This document shows positions 16,228 through 24,435 of a stretch of DNA of 45,432 bases, piece by piece. This DNA comes from Bifidobacterium miconisargentati (GTDB taxonomy: Bacteria; Actinomycetota; Actinomycetes; Actinomycetales; Bifidobacteriaceae), in the NCBI RefSeq assembly GCF_019331675.1, contig NZ_JAHBBJ010000021.1, positions 1-45,432 on the forward strand, read 5' to 3'. The number at the start of each line of letters is the position of its first letter. Positions within the stretch are counted from its first letter, which is position 1. The position numbers and the translations under genes are program-made. A model generated the notes under the pieces. That model ran no database searches. It saw only the letters and a list, made by a program, of their open reading frames with translations, and had not been told where the DNA came from.

Positions 16228-17520
16228 ATGGCACAGCGCAAGGCTACGGATCGGGTGCGTCTGAGCGACGTGGCGGATGCGGCCGGCGTGGCCATCTCCA
16301 CCGTCTCCCGCGTGTTCAGCAACCCCGGCCGCGTGAACTTCCAGACCGTGGAGCATGTGCGCGCCGTGGCTGCCGAACTCGGCTACCGACCCAACCCGCG
16401 GCACCGGAACGCCAGTGCCGGCGGGCCCGAATCCGCAACCGTCGCCGGCCTCGCCGCCAACGACGGCGATTCCTCGCAACAGTCCGGATTCGGCACGATC
16501 GACAGCCCGTCGCCCCTCGGCCAGACCGCCGGCGAAACCGTCTCGGCCAGCGATTCCACCGCGACCCAATCGTCTCGAACCCACCAATCGCACGCCACCG
16601 CCATCCCGCAGGGCAACGGCAAGCCCGCTGCCACGGGCGGCGGCATCGTCGCACTCGTGGTCAAAGACACGGCCGACGGCGTCTCCTCGCAGATCCTGAA
16701 AGGCGCGCAGATCACGGCCATGGAATCGGACAGTGCCGTCGGCATCATCGAAACCGGCCAATCCCAGCCGCGCACCCAGCAGATGCTCAACCATCTCAAA
16801 GGCAAGGTGAACGGCATCATCCTCGCCTCGGACGCGCCCGGCATCGACTTCATCCGCAACTACGCCAAGCAGGTGCCGCTCGTGGTGCTCAACCGGCCCG
16901 TGGACGGCGTGCCCAGCGTGGTGCCGGACCCGCGCATCGGCGTGGTGCGCGCGCTGAGCCTGCTGCGACGCTACCATCACACGGCCGTGACCTACGTGGC
17001 CGGACCGGGCGCTTCCTGGGCCAACCAGTCGCGCTGGTCCTGCCTGCACGACATCGGTCAGCGCATGGGCTTCCGCATGAACCAGATCGGCCCGGTGCAT
17101 CCCACCGTGGAGGGCGGCTACCAGGCGGCCCTCGCGCTGGAAGGTTCCAGGCCCACCGCCGTGATCACGTACAACGATCTCATCGCTGCCGGCATCGTGC
17201 TGCGACTGACCGCCGACGGCGTGCGTGTGCCCGAGGACGTCTCCGTGATCGGCTTCGACAACACGCTCATCGCGCCGGTCGTCACCCCGCCCATCACCTC
17301 CATCCGCATCCCGCGCGCGCAACTCGGTCAGACGGCGGTCCGCCTACTGCTCGGCCGCGATTCGGGCGCGTTGCGCAACCCCGCGGACGCCCAGCTCATG
17401 GAGAAGCTGACGGAGCTCGGCGTGCGCAACGAGGACGAGCAGTCGGACACGGTCACGCTGGTGGACACCTCCATCATCGTGCGGCGATCGGTGGGGGAGC
17501 GGCGCACCGTCGTCGATTAG
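16228..17520 (+). CDS. LacI-family transcriptional regulator with an unusual long linker
   Basis: The 430-residue protein has a LacI helix-turn-helix at about residues 8-55 (LSDVADAAGVAISTVSRVFS...VRAVAAELGYRPNP). The usual short hinge helix is replaced by about 80 residues of Ser/Thr/Gly/Gln-rich sequence (about 58-137). The periplasmic-binding-like sensor domain follows (VALVVKDTADG, GIILASDAPG, TAVITYNDLIAAG, SVIGFDNTLIAP). It should repress the flanking symporter and GH2 genes until the imported sugar binds. The start at 16228 has GAGG 5 nt upstream; a GTG at 16222 is the alternative. TATAGT at 16186-16191 may be the -10. Confidence 0.88.
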   Translation: MAQRKATDRVRLSDVADAAGVAISTVSRVFSNPGRVNFQTVEHVRAVAAELGYRPNPRHRNASAGGPESATVAGLAANDGDSSQQSGFGTIDSPSPLGQTAGETVSASDSTATQSSRTHQSHATAIPQGNGKPAATGGGIVALVVKDTADGVSSQILKGAQITAMESDSAVGIIETGQSQPRTQQMLNHLKGKVNGIILASDAPGIDFIRNYAKQVPLVVLNRPVDGVPSVVPDPRIGVVRALSLLRRYHHTAVTYVAGPGASWANQSRWSCLHDIGQRMGFRMNQIGPVHPTVEGGYQAALALEGSRPTAVITYNDLIAAGIVLRLTADGVRVPEDVSVIGFDNTLIAPVVTPPITSIRIPRAQLGQTAVRLLLGRDSGALRNPADAQLMEKLTELGVRNEDEQSDTVTLVDTSIIVRRSVGERRTVVD

Positions 17521-17581
17521 CGCGGATTCGTTGTGCTGGTCCGAGCGATCCCGTCGGACCGATCATCAGTACTGTCGTTGA

Positions 17582-17703
17582 CGGCTCGTCCGCAATTGCA
17601 GACAAACTTCGTTCGCATTGTTACTGGCTCGACTGCCATCTCGCACATTGCCCGCAAACAGCTCTGCTGTTTGCTTCACGGCAATGTCCCGTCAGGGAAG
17701 CCG
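17582..17703 (+). repeat. Family B nested-hairpin repeat, copy 1
   Basis: CATTGCC and GGCAATG (17646-17686) enclose GCAAACAGC/GCTGTTTGC, giving a hairpin inside a hairpin. Flanking TTCGTTCGCATTG, GGCTCGACTG and GTCAGGGAAGCC complete the unit. It is the reverse orientation of the copies at 19623 and 25391, and it ends just before the 55-residue gene. Confidence 0.8.
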
Positions 17704-17731
17704 GGAAATGACTCAGCAAAGGAGCATCATC

Positions 17732-17899
17732 ATGGAACACATCGCATTGGCCGCCACCACGCTCGCGGCCGACTGGACGGGCGCCCTGCAATCGCTCGGC
17801 GGCGCCTTCGGCAAGGCGGTGGTGGTGATGGTCGTCGTCGCCATCGGCGGCTTCCTCATCGACACCGTGGCCAAGTTCATCGGCACGCGCATGAAGTGA
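17732..17899 (+). CDS. 55-residue single-span membrane peptide
   Basis: The peptide has one hydrophobic helix (about residues 27-48, FGKAVVVMVVVAIGGFLID) flanked by TAADWTGALQSL and a basic VAKFIGTRMK tail. AAAGGAG 7-8 nt before the ATG at 17732 supports translation. I know of no family. It lies 211 bp after lacI and 144 bp before the next symporter gene, in the same direction. It could modulate that transporter, or it could be a small stress peptide. Confidence 0.55.
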   Translation: MEHIALAATTLAADWTGALQSLGGAFGKAVVVMVVVAIGGFLIDTVAKFIGTRMK

Positions 17900-18043
17900 C
17901 CACGCGACCGTCGTCCCGACCGTCGCCCGTCCGCCGCAATCGTCGCGGCTGACACGGCCGGCGCGAGGACATCCCGGCTCACTACACTTGAGGTAACGGG
18001 ACCGAGGCGTTATCAAGCCCGCACGCAGGGCCGGGAGGCAATC

Positions 18044-19597
18044 ATGTCAGACGACACCAGTCGGGCGCTGCGCGAGGCGCTGACCGGCGACCAGCCGCGC
18101 AAGGTCACCCTGCGTCAGGCCATCGGCTTCGGCATCGGCGACTTCTACGGCGGCGGCCAGCTCACCATCATCGCCACCTACCTGTCCCTGTTCTGGACGC
18201 GGTTCTGCGGCATGTCCATCGCCACCGCGCAGACCGTGATCGGCCTGAGCGCGCTCATCAGCGCCGTGGCCGCCCTCCTGTTCGGCGTGCTGGACGACAA
18301 CCTCTACCGTTACGACATCGGCCGCAGGTTCGGCCGTCGCCGTTTCCTGCTCATGCTCATCGGCCCGCTGATTCTTTTGGGCATCTTCCTGTGGGTTCCG
18401 GGCCTGCCGGTGGCCGGATATGCGGCCGCCTACGTGTTCTGGGTGGTGCTCGCGCAGGCCTTCCAGACCGCCTACAACCCGTTGCCCGGCGAAATGACGC
18501 CCGACTTCAACAGTCGCACCAAACTTTCCACCGTGCGACTGTTCATCTCCACCTGCGCGGGTACGGCCATCCCCGTGATCGGCAGCGCGGTGCTCGCCAC
18601 ATTCGGTGAGACCACGCCCACCGGATACATGACGTTCACCATCACCACCACCGTGCTGTTCGCGCTCGCCGTGTTCGCCTGCTGGCGCAGCACGTGGGAG
18701 ATGAGCCCGGAAGCCGCGGGATTCGGCGCCTACGCGCGCGGCGAGGTGCGCGAGGGTCATATCGGTGCGGCCGGCTGGTTCAGGCGTGCCGGCAAGGTGC
18801 TGCGCGAATACGCCAGCACCCTGCGGATCAAGGAATTCCGCAAGCACCTGTCCATCTACCTGCTCGTGCAGGTCTCGATGGACGTGTTCGGCCAGACCTT
18901 CGTGTTCTTCGTGATCTACAACTGGAACCACACCGCCGCGTTTGCCTCGCTCCTGCTCGGCTGCGCGGTGGTCTCCCTGCCGCTCATGCCGGTGTTCGGC
19001 TGGGCCATGACGAAGATCGGGCCAAAACGCCTGTACGCCATCAACTTCTTCGGCTGCCTGGTGGGCGTGGGGTGGCTGTTCGCCGCGTGGATGCTCGTCG
19101 GCGTGCTGCCCGGCGCGGCCTGGACCGTATTCGCGGTGGCCGGCGCGCTGTGGTTCTTCGCGTTCAAATCGTTGTGCGGCTACCTGCCGTGGGCCGTGTT
19201 CCCGTACATCGCGGACATCGACCAGATCGTCACCCGTCGCTACCGGTCGGCCACGTTCTCCGGCATCCAGGCGTCCTTCCGCCAGCTCGGGTCGGGCCTC
19301 GGCACCATCGCCGTGGGCGTGATTCTGGGGGCCGTGGGATTCGACGCCACGCTGCCCGCCCAGTCGTTCGGTGCCAAAATCGGCCTGGGGGCGGTGCTGC
19401 TCGGCTGGTTCGCCTTCGCGATGATCATCTGCTGGATGGTCTCCGCCCATCTGGTGATCAACAAGCGCACCGATTCCATCGTGCTGGCCGAAATCACGCG
19501 ACTGCGCAACGGCGGGTCCAAGACGAGCGTGGACCCCGAGGTGCGCCACGTCGTCGAACGCCTCACCGGCCTGCCCTACGACCAGTGCTGGCGGTGA
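18044..19597 (+). CDS. GPH-family sugar symporter
   Basis: The 517-residue protein has about 12 hydrophobic segments. Its N-terminal IGFGIGDFYGGGQLTII and the loop with FGVLDDNLYRYDIGRRFGRRR are the GPH R/D-rich 2-3 loop, and YNPLPGEMTPD is the 4-5 region motif. Unlike the 14647 symporter it lacks the late EGDTVEYYEWKTGKR signature, and it ends in a longer cytoplasmic tail. It probably imports another glycoside. The start at 18044 has GGGAGG 6-11 nt upstream. It follows the small membrane peptide and precedes a family A/B composite repeat, which may end the transcript. Confidence 0.85.
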   Translation: MSDDTSRALREALTGDQPRKVTLRQAIGFGIGDFYGGGQLTIIATYLSLFWTRFCGMSIATAQTVIGLSALISAVAALLFGVLDDNLYRYDIGRRFGRRRFLLMLIGPLILLGIFLWVPGLPVAGYAAAYVFWVVLAQAFQTAYNPLPGEMTPDFNSRTKLSTVRLFISTCAGTAIPVIGSAVLATFGETTPTGYMTFTITTTVLFALAVFACWRSTWEMSPEAAGFGAYARGEVREGHIGAAGWFRRAGKVLREYASTLRIKEFRKHLSIYLLVQVSMDVFGQTFVFFVIYNWNHTAAFASLLLGCAVVSLPLMPVFGWAMTKIGPKRLYAINFFGCLVGVGWLFAAWMLVGVLPGAAWTVFAVAGALWFFAFKSLCGYLPWAVFPYIADIDQIVTRRYRSATFSGIQASFRQLGSGLGTIAVGVILGAVGFDATLPAQSFGAKIGLGAVLLGWFAFAMIICWMVSAHLVINKRTDSIVLAEITRLRNGGSKTSVDPEVRHVVERLTGLPYDQCWR

Positions 19598-19622
19598 GCG
19601 CCGCCGCGGCGCCCCTCCTCTT

Positions 19623-19766
19623 GGCTCCCCTTGAAGGACATTGCCGTAAAGCAAACAGCAGGGCTGTTTGCAGGCAATGTGCGAGACGACAGTCGAGCCA
19701 TAAAACGCGAACGAAGTTTGTCTGCAATTGCGAGGAGCTGGCGGCGAAGCCGACTGAGGGGTAGTC
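19623..19766 (+). repeat. Family A copy 5 interrupted by family B copy 2
   Basis: The left half GGCTCCCCTTGAAGG and right half GGAGCTGGCGGCGAAGCCGACTGAGG belong to family A. Between them sits a family B unit (CATTGCC at 19639 to GGCAATG at 19679, then GTCGAGCC and CGAACGAAG). The same junctions recur at 25391-25538, so B sits at a defined point within A. Confidence 0.8.
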
Positions 19767-19820
19767 CCGGATTTAATGGCATCCGAAGGATGTGAACGCT
19801 GCGGCATACACTGGGAAGCC

Positions 19821-20777
19821 ATGAGCAAGCACCATCGCGACCGTAGCTGGGCACCGGCCCCCGAGCCGCTGCCCGAAGACGCCCACACCATCGACAGCCA
19901 CACCCATGTGGCCTCCGTGATCCCCTTCGCGCGGGCCATGGACCATGAGGCGCAGGCCAAAGGACAGCCCGCCGTGCCGGTGTACGACGTGGATCAGCTG
20001 CTCTCCCAGGCGCGAAGTGTCGGCATTGGGGGTATCATCGACTGCGGTTGCGAGTTGCCGCACCTGATGACCGCCGTGCAGATGGCCCTCGATCATCCAG
20101 GTAATGTGCACGCGGCGCTCGCAATTCATCCCAACGAGGCCGTGCTCCACGGACACCGCGGCGTGCCCGGCCCTGACGGTCTGGACATTAAATACAAGCC
20201 CTACCACGACGTAAGCTTCGAGGACGCGCTCGCCGAAGTGCACCGTCTCGCCACGCAATACCCCGACCAGGTGGTGGCCATCGGCGAAACCGGCATGGAC
20301 CTGTTCCGCACCGGCGCGGGGGCCATGGAAATCCAGCGCGAGGCCTTCCGCGCGCACATCGCGCTCGCCAAGGAACTGAACCTGCCCATGCAGATCCACG
20401 ACCGCGACTCGCACAAGGAGGTCATCGAGACCCTGCTGGCAGACGGCGCCCCCGAACGCACGGTGTTCCACTCCTACTCCGGCGACCGCGAGATGGCCGA
20501 GATCGCGCGCGAACAGGGCTGGTACCTGAGCTTCTCCGGCACGGTGAGCTACAAGGGCAACGACGGCATACGCGAATCCCTGCGCATCGTGGGACTTGAC
20601 CACGCCATGGTGGAGACGGACGCGCCCTATCTGACGCCCATGCCCTACCGCGGTCGCACCAATGCGCCCTACATGATTCCCTACACGCTGCGCGCCATGG
20701 CCGATACGCTCGACCTGCCCGTGGCCGAGGTGGCGCGCGGCACTCGCCGCACCACCCGCACGGTGTACGGGATTTAG
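19821..20777 (+). CDS. tatD: TatD-family metal-dependent deoxyribonuclease
   Basis: TatD proteins are TIM-barrel metal hydrolases with 3'-5' DNase activity. The 318-residue protein shows IDSHTHV (metal ligands), IGETGMDLFR, QIHDRDSHKE, FHSYSGD and VETDAPYLTPMPYRG with NAPYM, in family order and spacing. The first about 30 residues are basic and poorly conserved. The start at 19821 has a TACACT box 8 nt upstream (19807-19812), suggesting a leaderless mRNA; Met at 19776 is an upstream option. In many actinobacteria tatD follows metG closely. Here more than 11 kb of carbohydrate genes lie between them. Confidence 0.92.
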   Translation: MSKHHRDRSWAPAPEPLPEDAHTIDSHTHVASVIPFARAMDHEAQAKGQPAVPVYDVDQLLSQARSVGIGGIIDCGCELPHLMTAVQMALDHPGNVHAALAIHPNEAVLHGHRGVPGPDGLDIKYKPYHDVSFEDALAEVHRLATQYPDQVVAIGETGMDLFRTGAGAMEIQREAFRAHIALAKELNLPMQIHDRDSHKEVIETLLADGAPERTVFHSYSGDREMAEIAREQGWYLSFSGTVSYKGNDGIRESLRIVGLDHAMVETDAPYLTPMPYRGRTNAPYMIPYTLRAMADTLDLPVAEVARGTRRTTRTVYGI

Positions 20778-20787
20778 TGCGATTCTT

Positions 20788-20837
20788 GGCTCCCCTTGTC
20801 AGGGGAGCTGTCAGCGAAGCTGACTGAGGGGTAGTCC
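20788..20837 (+). repeat. Family A repeat, copy 6
   Basis: GGCTCCCCTTGTCAGGGGAGC, GTCAGCGAAGCTGAC and TGAGGGGTAGTCC form the double hairpin 10 bp after the tatD stop, facing copy 7 in inverted orientation. It is a candidate terminator. Confidence 0.85.
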
Positions 20838-20848
20838 ATATATTCGAT

Positions 20849-20895
20849 GCGCCCCTCAGTCGCCTACGGCGCCAGCTCCTCTAACAAGGGGAGAC
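20849..20895 (-). repeat. Family A repeat, copy 7
   Basis: GCGCCCCTCAGTC, GCCTACGGCG and CAGCTCCTCTAACAAGGGGAG form the reverse-orientation partner of copy 6, with 11 bp between them. Confidence 0.75.
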
Positions 20896-20966
20896 AGGAG
20901 CCGGAACAAAAACCAGACAGTCCGCCGCATTTCTGTAAGTTGTGACGGTTTCGTTACGGCGCTACC

Positions 20967-20995
20967 ATGACATTCGGCAACAAGCGTGATAGGAT
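20967..20995 (+). promoter_or_regulatory. Candidate kup promoter
   Basis: ATGACA (20967-20972) and TAGGAT (20990-20995) are 17 bp apart. The spacing is ideal and the -35 box differs from consensus at one position. Confidence 0.45.
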
Positions 20996-21018
20996 GTGTT
21001 GAGTTAGACAGAGGAAGT

Positions 21019-21041
21019 CGCGGGTGGGGGTTGGTCCCGCG
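21019..21041 (+). promoter_or_regulatory. Hairpin directly before the kup ribosome site
   Basis: CGCGGG (21019-21024) pairs with CCCGCG (21036-21041) around an 11 nt G-rich loop. The AAAGGA ribosome site begins two bases later (21043-21048), so the stem could limit ribosome access. No known riboswitch consensus, including the c-di-AMP type, was recognised. Confidence 0.4.
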
Positions 21042-21056
21042 CAAAGGACTGAACGT

Positions 21057-23495
21057 ATGGCCGAGTCGAATAAACGAACCTCGCGCGCCCCGAAAGCCGC
21101 GACCAGGGCAATCAGCAAAGCCAAACAGGAGGAAGAGGCCCTGCTCAGGGCGGACACCTTCACCAATGCGCCCAAGGTCTCCCGCCGCACACTGACCCGC
21201 GAGGAGCGCGAGGCGCTCGCCAAACTCAGGGAAGCCGAGAACAAGGAGGCCGAAAAGCTTGCCTCCGCATCGTCCAAGGGCCGTCTCGGCCGATGGTGGG
21301 CCCGCCTGCAGTCCGGACCGGATAAGATCACGTGGGGCATGGCCATCGTGGCGCTCGGCGTGGTCTACGGCGACATCGGCACCTCCCCCCTGTACACCGC
21401 ACAGACGTTCCTGTCCGGCCAGGGCGGCATCGGCAGCGTGGACCGCGCGGCGGTGCTCGGCATGCTCTCGCTGGTGTTCTGGTCCATCACGCTGATCACC
21501 ACCGTCAAATACGTGCTCATCGCCATGCGCATCGACAACAACGGCGAGGGCGGCATTTTCGCGCTCTACTCCCTGATCCGCCGTCACGGCGCGTGGCTCG
21601 CCATCCCCGCCATGCTCGGCGGCGCGGCGTTCCTGGCCGATTCGGTGCTCACCCCGGCCGTCTCCATCAGCTCCGCCGTCGAGGGCCTGCAGACATTGCC
21701 GCCGCTGGAACAGCTCTTCGACGACAATCCGAGCCTGACCCTGATGATCACCGTGGTCATCATCGTCGTGCTGTTCGCCGTGCAGTCGCGCGGCACCGAA
21801 AGCATCGGCCGCGTGTTCGGCTCCATCGTGCTCGTCTGGTTCAGCTTCCTGGCCATCGTGGGCGTGGCGAACCTCTCCAACGACTGGTCCGTGTTCGAGG
21901 CCCTGAACCCGGTCTACGGTGTCCGGTTCCTGTTCAGCCCGCGCAACGCGGCCGGCATCGCGCTCATGGGCACCGTGTTCCTCTCCACCACCGGCGCCGA
22001 GGCGCTCTACTCGGACATGGGCCACGTGGGCCGCGGCAACATCTACTTCACCTGGCCGTTCATCAAGGTGGCGCTGGTGCTCAACTACTTCGGGCAGGGC
22101 GCATGGATGCTTGCCAACGATCGCAACCCGGACTACACCACCATGCGCACGCTCAACCCGTTCTTCCAGATGATGAGCCCGAACGTGCGCTACCTCGCCG
22201 TGATCCTTTCGGTCACGGCCGGCGTGATCGCCTCCCAGGCCCTCATCACCGGCGCGTTCACCATGGTCTCCGAGGCCACGCGCCTCAACTGGATGCCTCA
22301 CTTGCAGGTGCGTTACCCGGCCCGCACGCGCGGCCAGCTCTACATCCCGGTAGTCAACGGCGTGCTGTGCGTCTCCACGCTGCTCGTGCTCGCCATCTTC
22401 AAGGATTCCGAGCACATCTCCGCCGCATACGGCCTGGCGCTCACCGTCACGATGATCACCACCACCGTGCTGCTCGGCGTCTACATCTGGCATTCCGGCC
22501 GGCGGTTCTGGGCGTCCGTGTTCGTGGTGCTGTTCCTGGCCATCCAGACCCTGTTCTTCGTGGCATCCATGGCCAAGTTCCTGCACGGCGGCTGGTTCAC
22601 CTGCCTGCTGACCTGCGCCATCCTGTTCGTCATGGTCACCTGGGACCAGGGCACCAAACTGGAACGCGCGCAACGCCGTCACATGCAGCCGCAGGACTTC
22701 CTGCCCGCGCTCGACAAGCTGCACGGCGACTTCCGCATCCCGTACTTCGCGGACAACATCGTCTACCTGACCTCCGATTCCGAGACCAAACGACTCGACA
22801 CGGACATCTTCTTCTCCATCTTCGCCGACCATCCCAAGCGCGCCCGCGCATGGTGGGCCGTGAGCGTGGAGACCACCGACGAGCCGTTCACCCGCGAATA
22901 CTCGGTGGAGCGCTTCGACACCAACTACATCTACCGCGTGCGCATCCGGCTGGGATTCAAGGTCTCGCAGTCCATCCCGGCCTACATCCACCAGATCATG
23001 CACGATCTGTCCAAGTCCGGCGAGCTGCCCAAGCAGAAGTCCATCTACCCGAAGGTCGACTCCGACCCGGACATCGGCACCATCCGCTATGTGCTCATCC
23101 ACAAGGCGCTCATGCCTGAGTCCAAGGTCTCGGCGTGGGGCGCGCTCTCGCTGCAGGCCAAGTACACCATCCGCCGCGTGGCCGGTTCGCCGGTCAAGTG
23201 GTTCGGTCTGGCGCCGTACAACCCGCTGGTGGAGGTGCAGCCGCTGTTCGTGTCCACGCGCCGTCCGCCGCGACTGCAGCGCATCGAGCCGCTCCCGCGC
23301 GCATACGCCGAATCCGTGCGTATCGACAAGGCCGACCCGGCCGCCGTGCCCGATCCGATGGACACCACATCCGGTCTGGGCCGATTGGTCCATGCGCCTG
23401 AGGCCGCGGTGCCGGCGAGCCGCCCGGTTGCCGGGAAAGGCGACAAAAACGCCGTCCGTCCGCCACGTCCCGCCACACGTAAATCCCGCTTATAA
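21057..23495 (+). CDS. kup: KUP-type potassium uptake permease
   Basis: Kup imports K+ with protons and is used under low-K+ or acidic conditions. The 812-residue protein has the family N-terminal signature WGMAIVALGVVYGDIGTSPLYT at about residues 90-112 (split: VVYGDIGTSPLYT), NGEGGIFALYSLIRR, GGAAFLADSVLTPAVS, FLSTTGAEALYSDMGHVG and twelve hydrophobic segments up to about residue 530. A cytoplasmic C-terminal domain of about 270 residues follows. The first 90 residues are charged, Lys/Ala/Glu-rich and probably cytoplasmic, longer than in the Escherichia coli protein. AAAGGA 8 nt upstream supports the start at 21057; an upstream GTG start is possible. It has its own promoter and a 5' hairpin. 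Confidence 0.95.
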   Translation: MAESNKRTSRAPKAATRAISKAKQEEEALLRADTFTNAPKVSRRTLTREEREALAKLREAENKEAEKLASASSKGRLGRWWARLQSGPDKITWGMAIVALGVVYGDIGTSPLYTAQTFLSGQGGIGSVDRAAVLGMLSLVFWSITLITTVKYVLIAMRIDNNGEGGIFALYSLIRRHGAWLAIPAMLGGAAFLADSVLTPAVSISSAVEGLQTLPPLEQLFDDNPSLTLMITVVIIVVLFAVQSRGTESIGRVFGSIVLVWFSFLAIVGVANLSNDWSVFEALNPVYGVRFLFSPRNAAGIALMGTVFLSTTGAEALYSDMGHVGRGNIYFTWPFIKVALVLNYFGQGAWMLANDRNPDYTTMRTLNPFFQMMSPNVRYLAVILSVTAGVIASQALITGAFTMVSEATRLNWMPHLQVRYPARTRGQLYIPVVNGVLCVSTLLVLAIFKDSEHISAAYGLALTVTMITTTVLLGVYIWHSGRRFWASVFVVLFLAIQTLFFVASMAKFLHGGWFTCLLTCAILFVMVTWDQGTKLERAQRRHMQPQDFLPALDKLHGDFRIPYFADNIVYLTSDSETKRLDTDIFFSIFADHPKRARAWWAVSVETTDEPFTREYSVERFDTNYIYRVRIRLGFKVSQSIPAYIHQIMHDLSKSGELPKQKSIYPKVDSDPDIGTIRYVLIHKALMPESKVSAWGALSLQAKYTIRRVAGSPVKWFGLAPYNPLVEVQPLFVSTRRPPRLQRIEPLPRAYAESVRIDKADPAAVPDPMDTTSGLGRLVHAPEAAVPASRPVAGKGDKNAVRPPRPATRKSRL

Positions 23496-23563
23496 GCGGC
23501 CTATAAGGAACACCTATAACGCCCGCCGCAAGTCCTTGAAGAACTCCAGTATCTTGAAATACC

Positions 23564-24424
23564 ATGTGCAGATTACTGGGATACGCCACGGCCGGCTTCA
23601 ACGTGAGCCTCAACGCCATTCTGGGCTCAGAGAACGCTGCGGACTTCCGCGAGCTCTCCGAGATCCACAATGACGGTTGGGGTGTCGCGCAGCTCTCCGA
23701 CCCCGCCGAAGCCCCGTACATCCGCGACGGCGGCGCCCCCACCCCGGAAACCGGCACCAAGATCTACAAGTCCACCATCGCCGCCCGTTTCGACTCCACG
23801 TTCGAGGCGCTCGCCAACGAGCCCGCCCGCGGCGCCCTGTGGCACCTGCGCCTAGCCAGCTCCAACCTGCCGCTCATCATGGAGAACCAGCACCCGTTCT
23901 ACGCCAACGGCCTGAGCTTCATCCACAACGGCGACATCTCGGATGCCAACGGCCGCAACATCGTGACCAACCGTTCCTACCCGGTCGACCACAGCATCCT
24001 GCTGTCCACCGGCGGCCGCTCCGATTCCGCCATCTTCTTCGCCGTGATCCTCGAGTACATCGGCTTCGGCTTCCCGCTCGACGAGGCCGTGGCCCAGGCC
24101 GTGCGCGAACTGCGCCAGGCCTACCCGAAGTCCAGCTACAACTGCATGATCCAGTCCGAGGACCAGCTCGTGGCACTGCGCGCCTCCGGTCGTGAGGTCA
24201 CCAGCCCGCGCATCGTGGAGATCTACGACGAGTACGGCCGCGGCGAACAGGCCGCCGACTACCGTGTGATGCGCTACCGTGCCCTGCAGGACGAGAACGG
24301 CGACCCCGCAGGCGTGGTGGTCTCCTCCTCCGGTTACGACCAGGAGGATTGGGACGTACTGGAGAACGACCAGATGATCGTGGCCTCCAACCGCAACGGC
24401 ACCTTCCGTCTGCGTTCCATCTGA
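23564..24424 (+). CDS. Class II glutamine amidotransferase (YafJ/EgtC-like)
   Basis: The 286-residue protein starts MCRLLGY; the cysteine at position 2 would be the N-terminal nucleophile after Met removal. NDGWGVAQL, WHLRLASSNLPL, HPFYANGLSFIHNGDIS and GRSDSAIFF are the Ntn-hydrolase glutaminase motifs of the GATase_4 group. No synthase domain follows, so it resembles stand-alone YafJ or EgtC-like hydrolases, which cleave a gamma-glutamyl amide. The substrate is unknown. The gene lies 68 bp after kup. TATCTT 8 nt upstream of the ATG fits a leaderless start. It is convergent with the HD-domain gene 11 bp away. Confidence 0.85.
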   Translation: MCRLLGYATAGFNVSLNAILGSENAADFRELSEIHNDGWGVAQLSDPAEAPYIRDGGAPTPETGTKIYKSTIAARFDSTFEALANEPARGALWHLRLASSNLPLIMENQHPFYANGLSFIHNGDISDANGRNIVTNRSYPVDHSILLSTGGRSDSAIFFAVILEYIGFGFPLDEAVAQAVRELRQAYPKSSYNCMIQSEDQLVALRASGREVTSPRIVEIYDEYGRGEQAADYRVMRYRALQDENGDPAGVVVSSSGYDQEDWDVLENDQMIVASNRNGTFRLRSI

Positions 24425-24435
24425 TCAGTGGCGCC

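Noticed and set aside
14641..17322. An 893-residue minus-strand open frame over the symporter and lacI genes
   Set aside because: Composition is His/Gly/Asp/Val-rich as in antisense translations, and both plus-strand genes are clearly real.
20778..21056. Possible c-di-AMP (ydaO-type) riboswitch before kup
   Set aside because: The known conserved core segments were not found; only a simple hairpin is visible.
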